A DNA stretch of 64,000 bases from Pseudomonas sp. 5P_3.1_Bac2 (GTDB taxonomy: Bacteria > Pseudomonadota > Gammaproteobacteria > Pseudomonadales > Pseudomonadaceae): the NCBI RefSeq assembly GCF_025465995.1, contig NZ_JANLNY010000030.1:248001-312000 (forward strand). Direction: 5' to 3'. The notes below the pieces were generated by a model. The model was given only the letters and a program-made list of their open reading frames with translations. It made no database searches and was not told the origin of the DNA. Each line of letters begins with the position of its first letter. Positions within the stretch are counted from its first letter, which is position 1. This document shows positions 8,230 to 16,827 of this stretch, piece by piece. Both the position numbers and the translations under genes were made by a program.

Positions 8230-9651
8230 ATGTCCGGTATTAATAAGTTTCCAGGCACTCTCTCGCGCCTGAGCTGTGTTGTCTGCGTGGCCATTGGTTG
8301 TTCTGTTGCGGGTAGCGCAAGCGCCGCAGGTTTTTTGGAAGACTCTCAAGCCACGTTACGCCTGCGTAACCTCTACTACGACAATGACTTCCGTTCGGGC
8401 CATGGCGCCGGCGGTTCTCGACTGACCGAATGGGGCCAGGGATTTATCCTCAATGCCCGCTCTGGTTACACCGAGGGCACCGTAGGCTTCGGCGCCGATG
8501 TGACGGCTTTTTATGGCCTCAAGCTCGACTCCGGCGGCAAGGCCGGTGATCCCAATTCATCACGCCAGCCGGCGATTTTGTTCCCTCGCGAGAGCGATGA
8601 AAGCTCGGTGGATGATTTCTCCTGGGCGTACCTGAACCCTAAAATCCGCGTGTCGAAAACCGAGATCGTCTACGGTGCGCACCAGCCCCGGATGCCGATT
8701 GTGCAGGCCTCGACCGGGAGCATCGCGCCACAGCTATTCGAAGGCACGATGATTACTTCGCGCGAGATCGATGACCTGCTCATCATCGCGGGGATGTTTG
8801 ATAAGTCCAAGGGCCGCGCCTCTAGCGACGGCATTTCGATGAGCATCAACGCTGCCAACCCGGGCCGCCGTGGCTATGCCTCCCCAGCTAACGTGGCTAA
8901 GTACGGCGCGAGCATTCCTGGCACCCCGCAAGACAGCAATAAATTCTGGTTCTTCGGCAGTGAATACACCGTCGATCCGAGCCTGACCCTGCGCTACTAC
9001 TACGCGCAGATGGATGATTTTTATTCCCAGCATATGGTCGGCGCCCTGACCCAGTGGCGCGTTGGCGATGGTGTGTTGTCCGGTGATTTTCGGCATTACG
9101 ACAGCTCCGGCCACGGTAAAAACCGCAGCTTCGACGGTCAGATGGAGGGGTATCTGGTCAGCGGTTTCTACGCCAACGACGTGACTTTGGGTGAAGTCGA
9201 CAATCAGCTAACCAGTGCGTTGTTCAGCTACAAGTACGGTGCGCACACCTTTGGTGCGGGTTATCAGCACAGTGAAGGCGACAGCGACTTCGTCTGGCCG
9301 AACCAGGGCGACGGCAGTATCGCGCCGATCACCAGTGACATTCAGGTGAACAAGTTTGCCCGCGCTGGCGAACGCACCTGGCAGGTCCGTTATGGCTACG
9401 ACTTCACGGCGTTGGGCGTGCCGGGTTTGAACCTCAACTGGATCTACCTCAAGGGCTCCAACGCGCTCTCTGCCGAAGGACCGAAAAAAGAGCAGGTGCA
9501 GATCGTCTCGATGACCTATGCGGTGCAGCAAGGCGGCCTGAAAGGCCTGGCGTTCCGTCTGGATCAGGGCAAGCTTAAAACCGAGATGCCTGGCGCCCGT
9601 GACATGACCGAAACACGCTTGACCACTGAGTACAGCATTCCTCTGCGCTAA
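8230..9651 (+). CDS. OprD-family outer-membrane porin
   Basis: A 473-residue porin. It has a signal peptide (cleavage near ASA/AGF, residue 32/33) and then the OprD N-terminal block (GFLEDSQATLRLRNLYYDNDF). It continues through YGAHQPRMPIVQAS and TMITSREIDDLLIIAG to a C-terminal beta-strand. OprD relatives (OccD/OccK types) admit basic amino acids or aromatic and carboxylic acids. The gene directly precedes an MFS carrier by 82 bases, so outer- and inner-membrane uptake are probably co-expressed. Only a weak AAGAGA stands upstream of the ATG. A LysR-box palindrome lies in its promoter region. Confidence 0.92.
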   Translation: MSGINKFPGTLSRLSCVVCVAIGCSVAGSASAAGFLEDSQATLRLRNLYYDNDFRSGHGAGGSRLTEWGQGFILNARSGYTEGTVGFGADVTAFYGLKLDSGGKAGDPNSSRQPAILFPRESDESSVDDFSWAYLNPKIRVSKTEIVYGAHQPRMPIVQASTGSIAPQLFEGTMITSREIDDLLIIAGMFDKSKGRASSDGISMSINAANPGRRGYASPANVAKYGASIPGTPQDSNKFWFFGSEYTVDPSLTLRYYYAQMDDFYSQHMVGALTQWRVGDGVLSGDFRHYDSSGHGKNRSFDGQMEGYLVSGFYANDVTLGEVDNQLTSALFSYKYGAHTFGAGYQHSEGDSDFVWPNQGDGSIAPITSDIQVNKFARAGERTWQVRYGYDFTALGVPGLNLNWIYLKGSNALSAEGPKKEQVQIVSMTYAVQQGGLKGLAFRLDQGKLKTEMPGARDMTETRLTTEYSIPLR

Positions 9652-9733
9652 GTCTGTCGCCACTTAGCGGGCACGCTTTGGTCTGCCCGCTAAGCCTGAG
9701 GTCGCGTGATAATTACAATTCTGGAGATGTTCC

Positions 9734-11101
9734 ATGTCGTTCAAGCCAATTGCACCTTTGCAGCAAACCTGGTGGCAGCGGATCGAGCCATGGTGGATGG
9801 TCGGCGTACTGCTGATGTTCTATGTGATCTCGATTCTCGATCGTTTGGTGATCAACATGCTGGTGATCCCGATCCAGAAAGATCTGGGCTTATCTGACTT
9901 TGAAATCAGCCTGTTGATGGGGCCGGCTTTCGCCATTTGCTTCGGCCTATGCGGTTACCCGTTGGGTTGGATGACTGACCGTTTTTCGCGCCGTGGGGTG
10001 ATTTTTGGCGGCATCGTGTTCTGGTCCGCAGCCACGGTGATGACCGGCCTGGCGAAAAGCTTCCCCGTCCTGTTCGCCGCGCGTATGGGCGTTGGCGCTG
10101 GTGAGGCCGGTCTGCAGCCGGCGGCTTACTCGCTGATTGCCGATAAATTTCCTAAAGAGCGCATGACCACCGCCTTGTCGATTTTCGGCATGGGGCCGAA
10201 AGTAGGTACTGCTTTCGCCTTCGCCGTCGGCGGTTGGGTGATTGCCTATTCGGCGGCCCACGAAGGTTTGGTGCTGCCGCTGGTGGGCGAAGTGAACTCC
10301 TGGCGTCTGGCCATGTTGCTGATTGGTGCGCCGGGCATTCTGCTGGCGTTGCTGGCCTTTACCTTTAAAGAGCCCGCGCGTAAAAACCACGTTAAACCGG
10401 CCGCTGGCAACGTCAACGTGTTCACTTACATGGGGCAGAACAAGCCACTGTTTATCAGCCTGTTGCTGGGCTTTGCCTTCTCCGCCGTGGCGGCTGCGAG
10501 TCTCGTGAGCTGGGTGCCCACTTACATCACCCGTGAGTTTGGCTGGTCGCCGAAGGAATATGCGCCGGTGATGACCATCGTCAACGTGATCAGCGCGTCG
10601 AGCATCCTCTTCAAAGGCGTCATCATCGACTGGCTGTACAAGCGCGGCATCCGCGATGCCCATGTGCGTTTCTACACTTGGCTGCTGGCCGTGACACCAC
10701 CTTTGGCGATCGCTGCTTTCTGCATGACTAATCCGTACTGGTTTATGGCCATGTATGCGGTGGTGGATGTGGTGCTGGTGTCGTTCCTGCTGTATATCGC
10801 CGCCACCGTACAACTGTTGGTGCCGAACAATATGCGCGGTCAGACCACGGCCATTTTCATGCTGGTTACGGCCACTATTGCGGCAGGCATTGCGCCGACC
10901 ATCGTCGCTTCGCTGACTGACTTCGTATTTGCTGATCAGCAGCAACTGGGCAAGTCGCTGATGATCGTCACCACCACGGCGAGCATCATTGCCTTTGTGG
11001 TATTGCGTTATTCTCTGCGCCATCTGCGTCCGGCTCTGGAGCAGCAGGAACGTGACAATGACGCCTTCACCCAGCAACAGGCTGAGGCCAAACCGGCTTA
11101 A
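9734..11101 (+). CDS. MFS transporter, probable organic-anion/aromatic-acid carrier (copy 2)
   Basis: A 455-residue, 12-span MFS protein with GWMTDRFSRRGVIFGG at the TM2-TM3 loop and IFGMGPKVGTAFAFAVGG in the first half. It is the paralogue of the minus-strand protein at 3793-5208, and the shared blocks run from the first helix to the C-terminal tail. GGAG lies about 9 bases before the ATG. It follows the OprD porin and is closed by a strong terminator, so porin and permease form one uptake unit. The substrate is probably an acid consumed by this cluster; this is inference. Confidence 0.88.
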   Translation: MSFKPIAPLQQTWWQRIEPWWMVGVLLMFYVISILDRLVINMLVIPIQKDLGLSDFEISLLMGPAFAICFGLCGYPLGWMTDRFSRRGVIFGGIVFWSAATVMTGLAKSFPVLFAARMGVGAGEAGLQPAAYSLIADKFPKERMTTALSIFGMGPKVGTAFAFAVGGWVIAYSAAHEGLVLPLVGEVNSWRLAMLLIGAPGILLALLAFTFKEPARKNHVKPAAGNVNVFTYMGQNKPLFISLLLGFAFSAVAAASLVSWVPTYITREFGWSPKEYAPVMTIVNVISASSILFKGVIIDWLYKRGIRDAHVRFYTWLLAVTPPLAIAAFCMTNPYWFMAMYAVVDVVLVSFLLYIAATVQLLVPNNMRGQTTAIFMLVTATIAAGIAPTIVASLTDFVFADQQQLGKSLMIVTTTASIIAFVVLRYSLRHLRPALEQQERDNDAFTQQQAEAKPA

Positions 11102-11120
11102 TAGCCGTTAAGCTAGACCC

Positions 11121-11151
11121 AAGCCCGCCCGGTTATGCCTGGCGGGCTTTT
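11121..11151 (+). terminator. Terminator of OprD-MFS unit
   Basis: AAGCCCGCC (11121-11129) and GGCGGGCTT (11141-11149) with a TTTT tail, 19 bases past the MFS stop. Confidence 0.85.
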
Positions 11152-11188
11152 GTGTCATCTGAACTTAAGTCAGCGGAAACCATGGCCT

Positions 11189-12115
11189 ATGCAGCGTTTA
11201 CCTTCCCTTAATGCGATCCGCAGCTTTGTCGCGGCCGCGCGGGCGCAAAGTTTCACTGTGGCTGCGCAGCAGTTGCACGTCACCCAAGGGGCGGTGAGCC
11301 GCATGGTGCAAGCGCTGGAGCAAGAGTTGGGGGTGCAGCTGTTTAACCGCAATGGCCGCTTTATCACCTTGACCCACGCCGGCCAGGCCTATTACCAAGA
11401 CGTCAGCCAGGCGCTGCTATTGATCGAAGAGGCCACCCACAAGCTGCGTCATGAGCAGGCGGGGCAGGCGTTGCAGTTGGTGGTTAACTCCGGATTTGCG
11501 ATCCGCTGGCTGATGCCGCGCTTGCCGGCGTTTCAGCAGCAGTATCCGAATATTGATGTGCATATTCTCGGTGGCGAGGCGGAGCTGGCTCAGGTCAGTG
11601 ATCAAGCGGATTTGTTTATCCGCTACGGCACCGGCACCTGGCCGGGAGTGCAGTGTGAGTTCCTGGCCGTGGGGAATCTGATGGGCGTGGTGTGCTCACC
11701 CACGCTTAAAGCACGGCACGAACTCAGCGGCCCGGCGGATTTAATCCAGGGCCCGCTGCTAACCCATACCCCCAGCAGTGGGTTTTGGGCTGAGTACTTT
11801 GCGCACTTTGATTTGCCTGCACCAGATTTAGGCGTGGCGCCGCGCTTCTATCAACTGATGCTGCTGGCCGAAGCAGCCATGGCGGGTTTAGGTTTCGCCC
11901 TGGTGCCACTGTTTTTATTTCAGCAGGAATTAGACAGCGGCCGTCTGGTGCTGGCCGTACCGCAAACCTTCGACTCGGCGCGCGGCTATTGCACCACCCA
12001 TGCTCCCGGTGCCGACAGCGACCCCAAGGTGCGGCTGTTTAAAACCTGGTTGCAGGAGCAGGCGCAGCAGTGTCAGGGACAAACCGAAGCGCGCTGGCGA
12101 TACAGCCCTGAGTAG
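11189..12115 (+). CDS. LysR-type regulator (GcvA-like group)
   Basis: A 308-residue LysR protein. The N-terminal winged helix (LPSLNAIRSFVAAARAQSFT, AAQQLHVTQGAVSRMVQALE) is of the GcvA/AmpR subgroup. The effector domain runs from about residue 90 (LVVNSGFAIRWLMPRL). I start at the ATG at 11189, matching the MxRLPSLNALR family beginning; an upstream GTG/ATG extension overlaps the terminator and is unlikely. Its location inside the cluster and the two LysR boxes nearby make it the likely pathway regulator. It may respond to the substrate or an intermediate. Confidence 0.88.
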   Translation: MQRLPSLNAIRSFVAAARAQSFTVAAQQLHVTQGAVSRMVQALEQELGVQLFNRNGRFITLTHAGQAYYQDVSQALLLIEEATHKLRHEQAGQALQLVVNSGFAIRWLMPRLPAFQQQYPNIDVHILGGEAELAQVSDQADLFIRYGTGTWPGVQCEFLAVGNLMGVVCSPTLKARHELSGPADLIQGPLLTHTPSSGFWAEYFAHFDLPAPDLGVAPRFYQLMLLAEAAMAGLGFALVPLFLFQQELDSGRLVLAVPQTFDSARGYCTTHAPGADSDPKVRLFKTWLQEQAQQCQGQTEARWRYSPE

Positions 12116-12152
12116 TTGGTGAGGGCTGAATCAAGAGCGCTCAGCAGCAGGC

Positions 12153-12177
12153 AAAAAAAATGGCCCCGCAGGGCCAT
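12153..12177 (-). terminator. Terminator of the flavin reductase gene
   Basis: ATGGCCC (12160-12166) and GGGCCAT (12171-12177). Read on the minus strand, an eight-T run follows the stem, about 57 bases past the reductase stop. Confidence 0.85.
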
Positions 12178-12233
12178 AAACACTAAGTAACAGGCGCGTA
12201 ACTGGATTCAGCCGCGCCTCACTTAGCTCACGC

Positions 12234-13193
12234 TCAGTTGCTCAGAAGTTTGCGCAGCACCCGCTTGGCGGCGGCCAGATCAGCTTCGGGGATGCCTGCC
12301 AGCTGCTGCGCAGTAAATTCAGTGGCGCGGGCAATCAGGGCCTGGCGCAGCAGCAAGCCGGCCTCGGTCAAGGCGTATTCGCCGGCGTTGCTTTGCACCA
12401 GGCCTTGCTTGCTCAGCTCATTCAGCGCGTCCTCAATCGCGCCACGGCCCAGCAGCGATTCGTGTTCGATGGCATCCAGGCTCGCCGCGCCCAAGGCCAG
12501 GATATTCACCAAGCGCGCACTGGCGGCGGTGACGCCCAGCTCTTGCCGGTGGGCATGGAACAGGCGCGACATATGCTGGGTGGCGCTGTTCAGCAGGCTG
12601 GTGAACAGACCGTCGCCGTCACCGGCTGGGCTGTTTTGACTGGCTTGATTGTCCGCGAGCTGCGGGTGGTTTTGCGTGACCGCGTACTGGCCTTGGGCGA
12701 AGACCAGCGGCTCACCGGCAAAGCGCGCGTAGTGCTCGACCTGGCCGAGCAAAATCCAGTGGTCGCCGCCTTCATAGACCTTCACCAAGCGACACTGCAA
12801 GTGGGCAATGGCGCCGTCAATCAGTGGCGCGTTGCCTGCGCCGGCGGTCCAAGGTACTCGGTTGAAGCGTTCTTCGTGACCGCTGCCAAAGAGCTGCGAA
12901 ACCTCGACCTGATCCGCCGCCAGCACGCTGATGGCGAAGTGGCTGGCAGCCATAAAGGTGGCCGCACTGGAAGATTCGCAGCGCACCGACCAGAGCACCA
13001 GGGCTGGGTCCAGGGACACCGCAGCAAAGGAGTTGGCGGCCATGCCGACACGTTTGTCGCCATGTTGCGCGGTGATCACCGACACGCCGGTAGGGTATTG
13101 CCCCAGGCAGCGGCGGAAGGCACGCCCATCGCTGAGTGGGTCGCCTTGTTCGAGCAGGCGCGAGTCGGTGGATAAAGCAGCGGGCTGCGACAT
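12234..13193 (-). CDS. Flavin reductase with C-terminal MarR-like domain
   Basis: A 319-residue protein in two parts. Residues about 25-180 are the flavin-reductase-like fold (FRRCLGQYPTGVSVITA, GMAANSFAAVSLDPALVLWSV, HFAISVLAADQ). Residues about 195-319 are helical with winged-helix character (RQELGVTAASARLVNILALG, GLVQSNAGEYALTEAGLLL), resembling MarR. This architecture is that of the C1 reductase of p-hydroxyphenylacetate hydroxylase, where the tail is an aromatic-ligand-sensing autoinhibitory domain. It would supply reduced flavin to the oxygenase encoded just upstream. A 100-base spacer with a hairpin (13261-13282) separates the two genes. Confidence 0.87.
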   Translation of the reverse strand: MSQPAALSTDSRLLEQGDPLSDGRAFRRCLGQYPTGVSVITAQHGDKRVGMAANSFAAVSLDPALVLWSVRCESSSAATFMAASHFAISVLAADQVEVSQLFGSGHEERFNRVPWTAGAGNAPLIDGAIAHLQCRLVKVYEGGDHWILLGQVEHYARFAGEPLVFAQGQYAVTQNHPQLADNQASQNSPAGDGDGLFTSLLNSATQHMSRLFHAHRQELGVTAASARLVNILALGAASLDAIEHESLLGRGAIEDALNELSKQGLVQSNAGEYALTEAGLLLRQALIARATEFTAQQLAGIPEADLAAAKRVLRKLLSN

Positions 13194-13260
13194 TGCAGGA
13201 GTCCTTGTCCGGCCTGTGGCCGGCGATCTTGTTATTAGTGGTTAAGCCGCAAGGTGGTGG

Positions 13261-13282
13261 GGCGCTGCGGGTTGGCAGCGCC
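13261..13282. other. Hairpin between oxygenase and reductase genes
   Basis: GGCGCTGC and GCAGCGCC form a perfect 8-base stem without a T-tail in the short space between the cotranscribed genes. It may tune mRNA stability or relative expression. Confidence 0.45.
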
Positions 13283-13293
13283 ACGAGGGGGGC

Positions 13294-14544
13294 TTATTTG
13301 TAATAGGCGAGGGTGCCGAAGTCGCTGAACGGCGCCGGCTCCATACCGAACATGGTCTTGATGTACTGCCCAGCGGCCAGTTCGCGACCAGCCGAGCCGT
13401 GGTTACGGGCGGCCATCAGATCGCGGAAAACCTGTTGCAGGACGTTATCCGAAGCCGAGGCGGCAGCGCCGGCAATCGGCCACAGCAAGGCGAAGCTTTC
13501 AAAGCAGGTGGCGTTGGCGTCGGCCGACTCGAAGCGAATGCGCATGCGCTCTAAGGGGGTGGCCTCTTCGCCCTGGCAAGCCAGCTCGAACAGCGACTTC
13601 CAGTTGTTCAGGTGACGCTCACGCACGCCATGGACCTTGGTCAGCACGTCGGCCAGCTTCAGGTGCAGGAATGGGTTTTGCGCAATCGGCGCGCCGGTGC
13701 CCTGGCGGGTCAGGCGTACGCGGGACTGTTCGATAAAGGTGTTGATGCCGCACAGCGCCGTGCCGATCACCGTGTTGGTGGCGGTGGAGTTGAAAATGCC
13801 CAGGAACGACATCCAGTACAGCGGGCGGTTGTTCACTTCCCAGCCTGGGTTGGCATCGTTGTAGGTGTCGACCAGCTCATGGATACGGTAGTCGGGGACG
13901 AACACATCTTTCAGGGTCACCGACTTGCTCCCCGTGCCTTTCAGGCCCGAAACATCCCAGCTGTTGTGGTCGATGCTGAGGTCGCTGACCGGTACCACGA
14001 AGTTACGTGCGGCGCCGCCTAAGATCACCCATTGGGCGTGGTCTACGCCGCTGGAGAAGGTCCAGGTGCCATTGAGCAGGTAGCCGCCTTCAACCTTCTC
14101 CGGTTTGCCAATCGGTGCGTAGGAGCTGGAAGCGCGGGTATCCGGGCCGTCGGCCCAAAACTCATCCTGCATGCGCTTGCTCATCAGGGCGATTTCAAAG
14201 GCGTGGCAGTTGAGCTGGCCGGCAATCCAGGCCGCCGAGCTGTCGGCCGAGCCGATTTTCATAATGCCTTCGAAGAACGACGCCGGATCAATTTCCAGGC
14301 CGCCGTATTGCAGAGGAGTGAAGGTGCGGAACACGCCGGCGTCGATCATCGCCTGCACGCTCTCATCCGGCACGCGACCCAGGGTTTCCGACTCAAAGCG
14401 CCGCGCATTGATGACCGGCAGTGCAGCATCGACCGCTGCGACAAATTCGCGACCCGCGCTCAGGGCGCGCTGACGATATTGCTGCCAGCAGGCTTGGCGA
14501 GGATTAGTGTCGTTGACAGTCATTTGCAGGGAGGCGGAGGACAT
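13294..14544 (-). CDS. Flavin-dependent monooxygenase, oxygenase component (HsaA/HpaC2-like)
   Basis: A 416-residue protein of the acyl-CoA dehydrogenase fold, in the group D monooxygenase set (HsaA, HPAH C2, IacA, DszC). Landmarks are FRTFTPLQYGGLEI, ADSSAAWIAGQLNCH, GGYLLNGTWTFSSGVDHAQW (in place of the acyl-CoA site) and the C-terminal AARNHGSAGRE. It uses reduced FMN or FAD and O2 to hydroxylate a phenolic or heteroaromatic substrate. The reductase gene is next in the operon. The substrate is not resolved by sequence; phenol-type ortho-hydroxylation giving a catechol would suit the nearby VOC enzyme. The start choice is uncertain by 7 codons because no strong Shine-Dalgarno is visible. 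Confidence 0.87.
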   Translation of the reverse strand: MSSASLQMTVNDTNPRQACWQQYRQRALSAGREFVAAVDAALPVINARRFESETLGRVPDESVQAMIDAGVFRTFTPLQYGGLEIDPASFFEGIMKIGSADSSAAWIAGQLNCHAFEIALMSKRMQDEFWADGPDTRASSSYAPIGKPEKVEGGYLLNGTWTFSSGVDHAQWVILGGAARNFVVPVSDLSIDHNSWDVSGLKGTGSKSVTLKDVFVPDYRIHELVDTYNDANPGWEVNNRPLYWMSFLGIFNSTATNTVIGTALCGINTFIEQSRVRLTRQGTGAPIAQNPFLHLKLADVLTKVHGVRERHLNNWKSLFELACQGEEATPLERMRIRFESADANATCFESFALLWPIAGAAASASDNVLQQVFRDLMAARNHGSAGRELAAGQYIKTMFGMEPAPFSDFGTLAYYK

Positions 14545-14926
14545 GGCGGGTTACCTTGGGTTGTTTTTATAGGCCCAGAATTTAGGTGGCCTGACCAACC
14601 CCACTCAAACCATATTTATGCAGGATGAATGAGAAAACCTCATGCATGGCTTTTTCTGTTCAGCGCCAAGATGGTTTATCCATCAGTTAGCCACCTACCG
14701 CTCTTACGCACTTGCCGGCAGGTTTAACTTGTTTGAAGCCTTAGCCAATTAGCGCTTTTCTAGAATTAGCGTGGACAGCCTCTGGATATATCGCTAGCTT
14801 GCTTGGTTGCCGCTAATGGCTAATTGCCCTTATGACTTTGTCATTAGTTGTGTAGGTGCCGCCAAGTGCTTGAAGGCACTGTTGACTAACAAGAACTCTC
14901 ACTCGGTAAGTGTTAATGGGGACTGT
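14545..14926. other. Intergenic region, no gene seen
   Basis: A 382-base divergent spacer between the oxygenase and the TM2 gene, visibly richer in A/T than its neighbours. It contains ATGCAGG and CCTCATGCAT facing each other near 14618-14648, a weak palindrome in the oxygenase promoter region. The GTGCA-N5-TGCAC box is not present here. Confidence 0.5.
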
Positions 14927-15280
14927 ATGAACGATTCTGTACAAAAAGGCGCCGACCAGAAGTTTTGCAGCGAATGCGCTGCGGTGATCAGCATCAAGGC
15001 CGAGTTGTGCCCTAAATGTGGCGTGCGCCAGACTGCTGCTGTTGGCTCATTAGGAGTGGTTGCGCCCAACGGTAAAAGCCGTATCGCCGCCGCTTTGCTG
15101 GCGTTTTTCTTGGGCGGTTTTGGGGTGCACAAGTTCTATTTGGGCAGTATTGGTCTGGGCCTGTTGTATCTGCTGTTCTTCTGGACCTTTATCCCGTCGA
15201 TTGTGGCTTTCATCGAATTCATTATTTACCTGACTATGAGCGATGAAGCATTCGCACAAAAATACGGGCAAAAAGTTTAG
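14927..15280 (+). CDS. TM2-domain protein with N-terminal zinc ribbon
   Basis: A 117-residue protein. Residues 13-32 hold two Cys pairs (FCSEC, LCPKC) of a zinc ribbon. After an Ala/Gly linker comes the TM2 domain: a first helix ending GGFGVHKFYLGS, the hallmark, and a second hydrophobic hairpin. Function of bacterial TM2 proteins is unknown; they are small inner-membrane proteins. I chose the ATG at 14927 with GGGGA upstream over a much longer frame whose N-terminus is not conserved. A strong terminator follows. Confidence 0.85.
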   Translation: MNDSVQKGADQKFCSECAAVISIKAELCPKCGVRQTAAVGSLGVVAPNGKSRIAAALLAFFLGGFGVHKFYLGSIGLGLLYLLFFWTFIPSIVAFIEFIIYLTMSDEAFAQKYGQKV

Positions 15281-15654
15281 TGCCTGTATAGATCGCAAAC
15301 AGCCCGTTTATACGGGCTGTTTTGTTTCTGCGATAAGCCCTCGCAGCCTTGCTGGTGGCTTTAGTGGTGTTGGCGGGGCGACTTTAAGGGCTCATATCTT
15401 AAGCCGCGTGGTTGGGCTTAAGCTGGCGACTCATTGCATCACGACCGATGAAGCCAGTTCGCAAGCGTACGCCTGAGTGCCTGAGCTTTGGCCGCGTGCA
15501 GCAGCCGGGTATTTCAGGCAATGCCTGAACGTCGGGAATGACTTGTGGGCCGCTGGTTTTTGCAGCCTGATGAGTCGGTATCTATGGGCTGGCATAACTG
15601 CTCGGTCACTGACTTTGAGTGGCCGCTAACAGTCCAAGCCAAGGAGAGGCGCAG
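15281..15654. other. Intergenic region with terminator, no gene seen
   Basis: A terminator for the TM2 gene lies at its start. The remaining 330 bases up to the GST gene carry no frame I can support. Confidence 0.5.
15297..15323 (+). terminator. Terminator of TM2 gene
   Basis: AAACAGCCCGT (15297-15307) and ACGGGCTGTTT (15312-15322) around a 4-base loop, with T-rich tail. Confidence 0.88.
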
Positions 15655-16302
15655 ATGTTGCAGATATGGGGCAGACGCAGCGCGTTTAACGTGCAAAAAG
15701 TGTTGTGGTTGTTGGATGAATTACAACTTGATTACCAGCATATCGATGCTGGCGGTGATTTTGGCCTACTCGATACGCCTGAATTTTTAGCCATGAATCC
15801 TCATGGTCGGGTGCCGCTACTCAAGGACGGTGACAGCGTACTTTGGGAATCCCATAGCATATTGCGTTACTTAGCTGCGCAATATGGCGCCAGCCAATTC
15901 TGGCCAGCGGCAGCGGCGCAGCGGGCAGTCGCCGAGAGCTGGATGGATTGGGCGCAGTGCAGCTTGCAGCCGTGTTTTATCGGCGGCGTATTTTGGCTGG
16001 GCTATCGCACCCCAGAGGCGCAACAGGATAAAGCGGTATTGCGCGCCAAACTTGAGCTTTGCAATCAGTACTTTGTCTTGCTCGATGGCGTGTTAGCGCA
16101 GCGCCCCTTTTTAGCCGGCGAGCAACTGTCATTGGCCGACATCCCGGCCGGTACTCATCTGTATCGCTATTTTGAACTGGAGATCGAGCGGCCCAGCCTG
16201 CCCCATGTCGAGGCTTGGTACGCGCGCCTGCAAACGCGTCCGGCGTATCGTCAGCATGTGATGCGGCCGTTTGCTGAGCTGCGCGGTAAGTTGGCTTTTT
16301 AA
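15655..16302 (+). CDS. Glutathione S-transferase family protein
   Basis: A 215-residue cytosolic GST. The thioredoxin-like N-terminal domain shows WGRRSAFNVQKVLW (active-site Ser region), the cis-proline loop NPHGRVPLL and the glutathione-binding WESHSILRYLA. The helical C-terminal domain carries the N-capping motif LSLADIPAGTHLYRY. An AAGGAGAGG Shine-Dalgarno is positioned before the ATG at 15655, which excludes the 12-codon longer alternative. It probably conjugates or reduces electrophiles with glutathione. The next gene starts 26 bases on, so cotranscription is likely. Confidence 0.9.
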   Translation: MLQIWGRRSAFNVQKVLWLLDELQLDYQHIDAGGDFGLLDTPEFLAMNPHGRVPLLKDGDSVLWESHSILRYLAAQYGASQFWPAAAAQRAVAESWMDWAQCSLQPCFIGGVFWLGYRTPEAQQDKAVLRAKLELCNQYFVLLDGVLAQRPFLAGEQLSLADIPAGTHLYRYFELEIERPSLPHVEAWYARLQTRPAYRQHVMRPFAELRGKLAF

Positions 16303-16328
16303 TCCTTTGCGCAAAGGCTGGTACGCTG

Positions 16329-16727
16329 ATGGATCCTCTAACGGAATGCTTGGTGGCGCTTGAGCGAGAGCTGCATAAGCCTGCCGTACGGCTTGACCGG
16401 CAGCGAGTTGATCAACTGCTGCATGCGGAGTTTCACGAAATTGGCCGTTCTGGGCTTCGCTATTCGCGCGCGCAAATACTCGCTCATATGCTGGCTGAAG
16501 GGGCTTTTATGCCTGTGTACAGTCAGGCTTTTAACCTGAGCCAGTTAGCTAAAGGTGTCTGTCTACTCACCTATAAAAGTGCCGTCCTTAGTTCTGCTGG
16601 GGACTTTTTACAGCATACTCATCGATCCTCTATTTGGCGGCTGGAAGCGCAGGGTTGGCAGTTGTTCTTTCACCAAGGTACGCCTGCGGCGCAGCCATTT
16701 ACGTTCGAGGTTTGCAGTAAAACCTAA
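16329..16727 (+). CDS. SnoaL-like DUF4440-family protein
   Basis: A 132-residue protein of the NTF2/SnoaL cone fold. It opens with a helix (LTECLVALERELHKPAVR), then LLHAEFHEIGRSG, LTYKSAVLSS and WQLFFHQGTPA typical of DUF4440. No catalytic set can be assigned; members are small cytosolic proteins of mostly unknown function. It lies 26 bases after the GST gene and 100 bases before sbcC. Confidence 0.8.
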   Translation: MDPLTECLVALERELHKPAVRLDRQRVDQLLHAEFHEIGRSGLRYSRAQILAHMLAEGAFMPVYSQAFNLSQLAKGVCLLTYKSAVLSSAGDFLQHTHRSSIWRLEAQGWQLFFHQGTPAAQPFTFEVCSKT

Positions 16728-16827
16728 CGGATGCATGGCACCGCCGAATTATTGGGTGCCTCTGCATAACCGCTCAAACAGTGACAAAATGCTCGTCTCA
16801 TCTGCACTGATCGGCGACCTGACCTGC

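Noticed and set aside
16555..16827. 91-codon N-terminal extension of SbcC
   Set aside because: It overlaps the DUF4440 gene and has no similarity to SbcC; the family start is the ATG at 16828.
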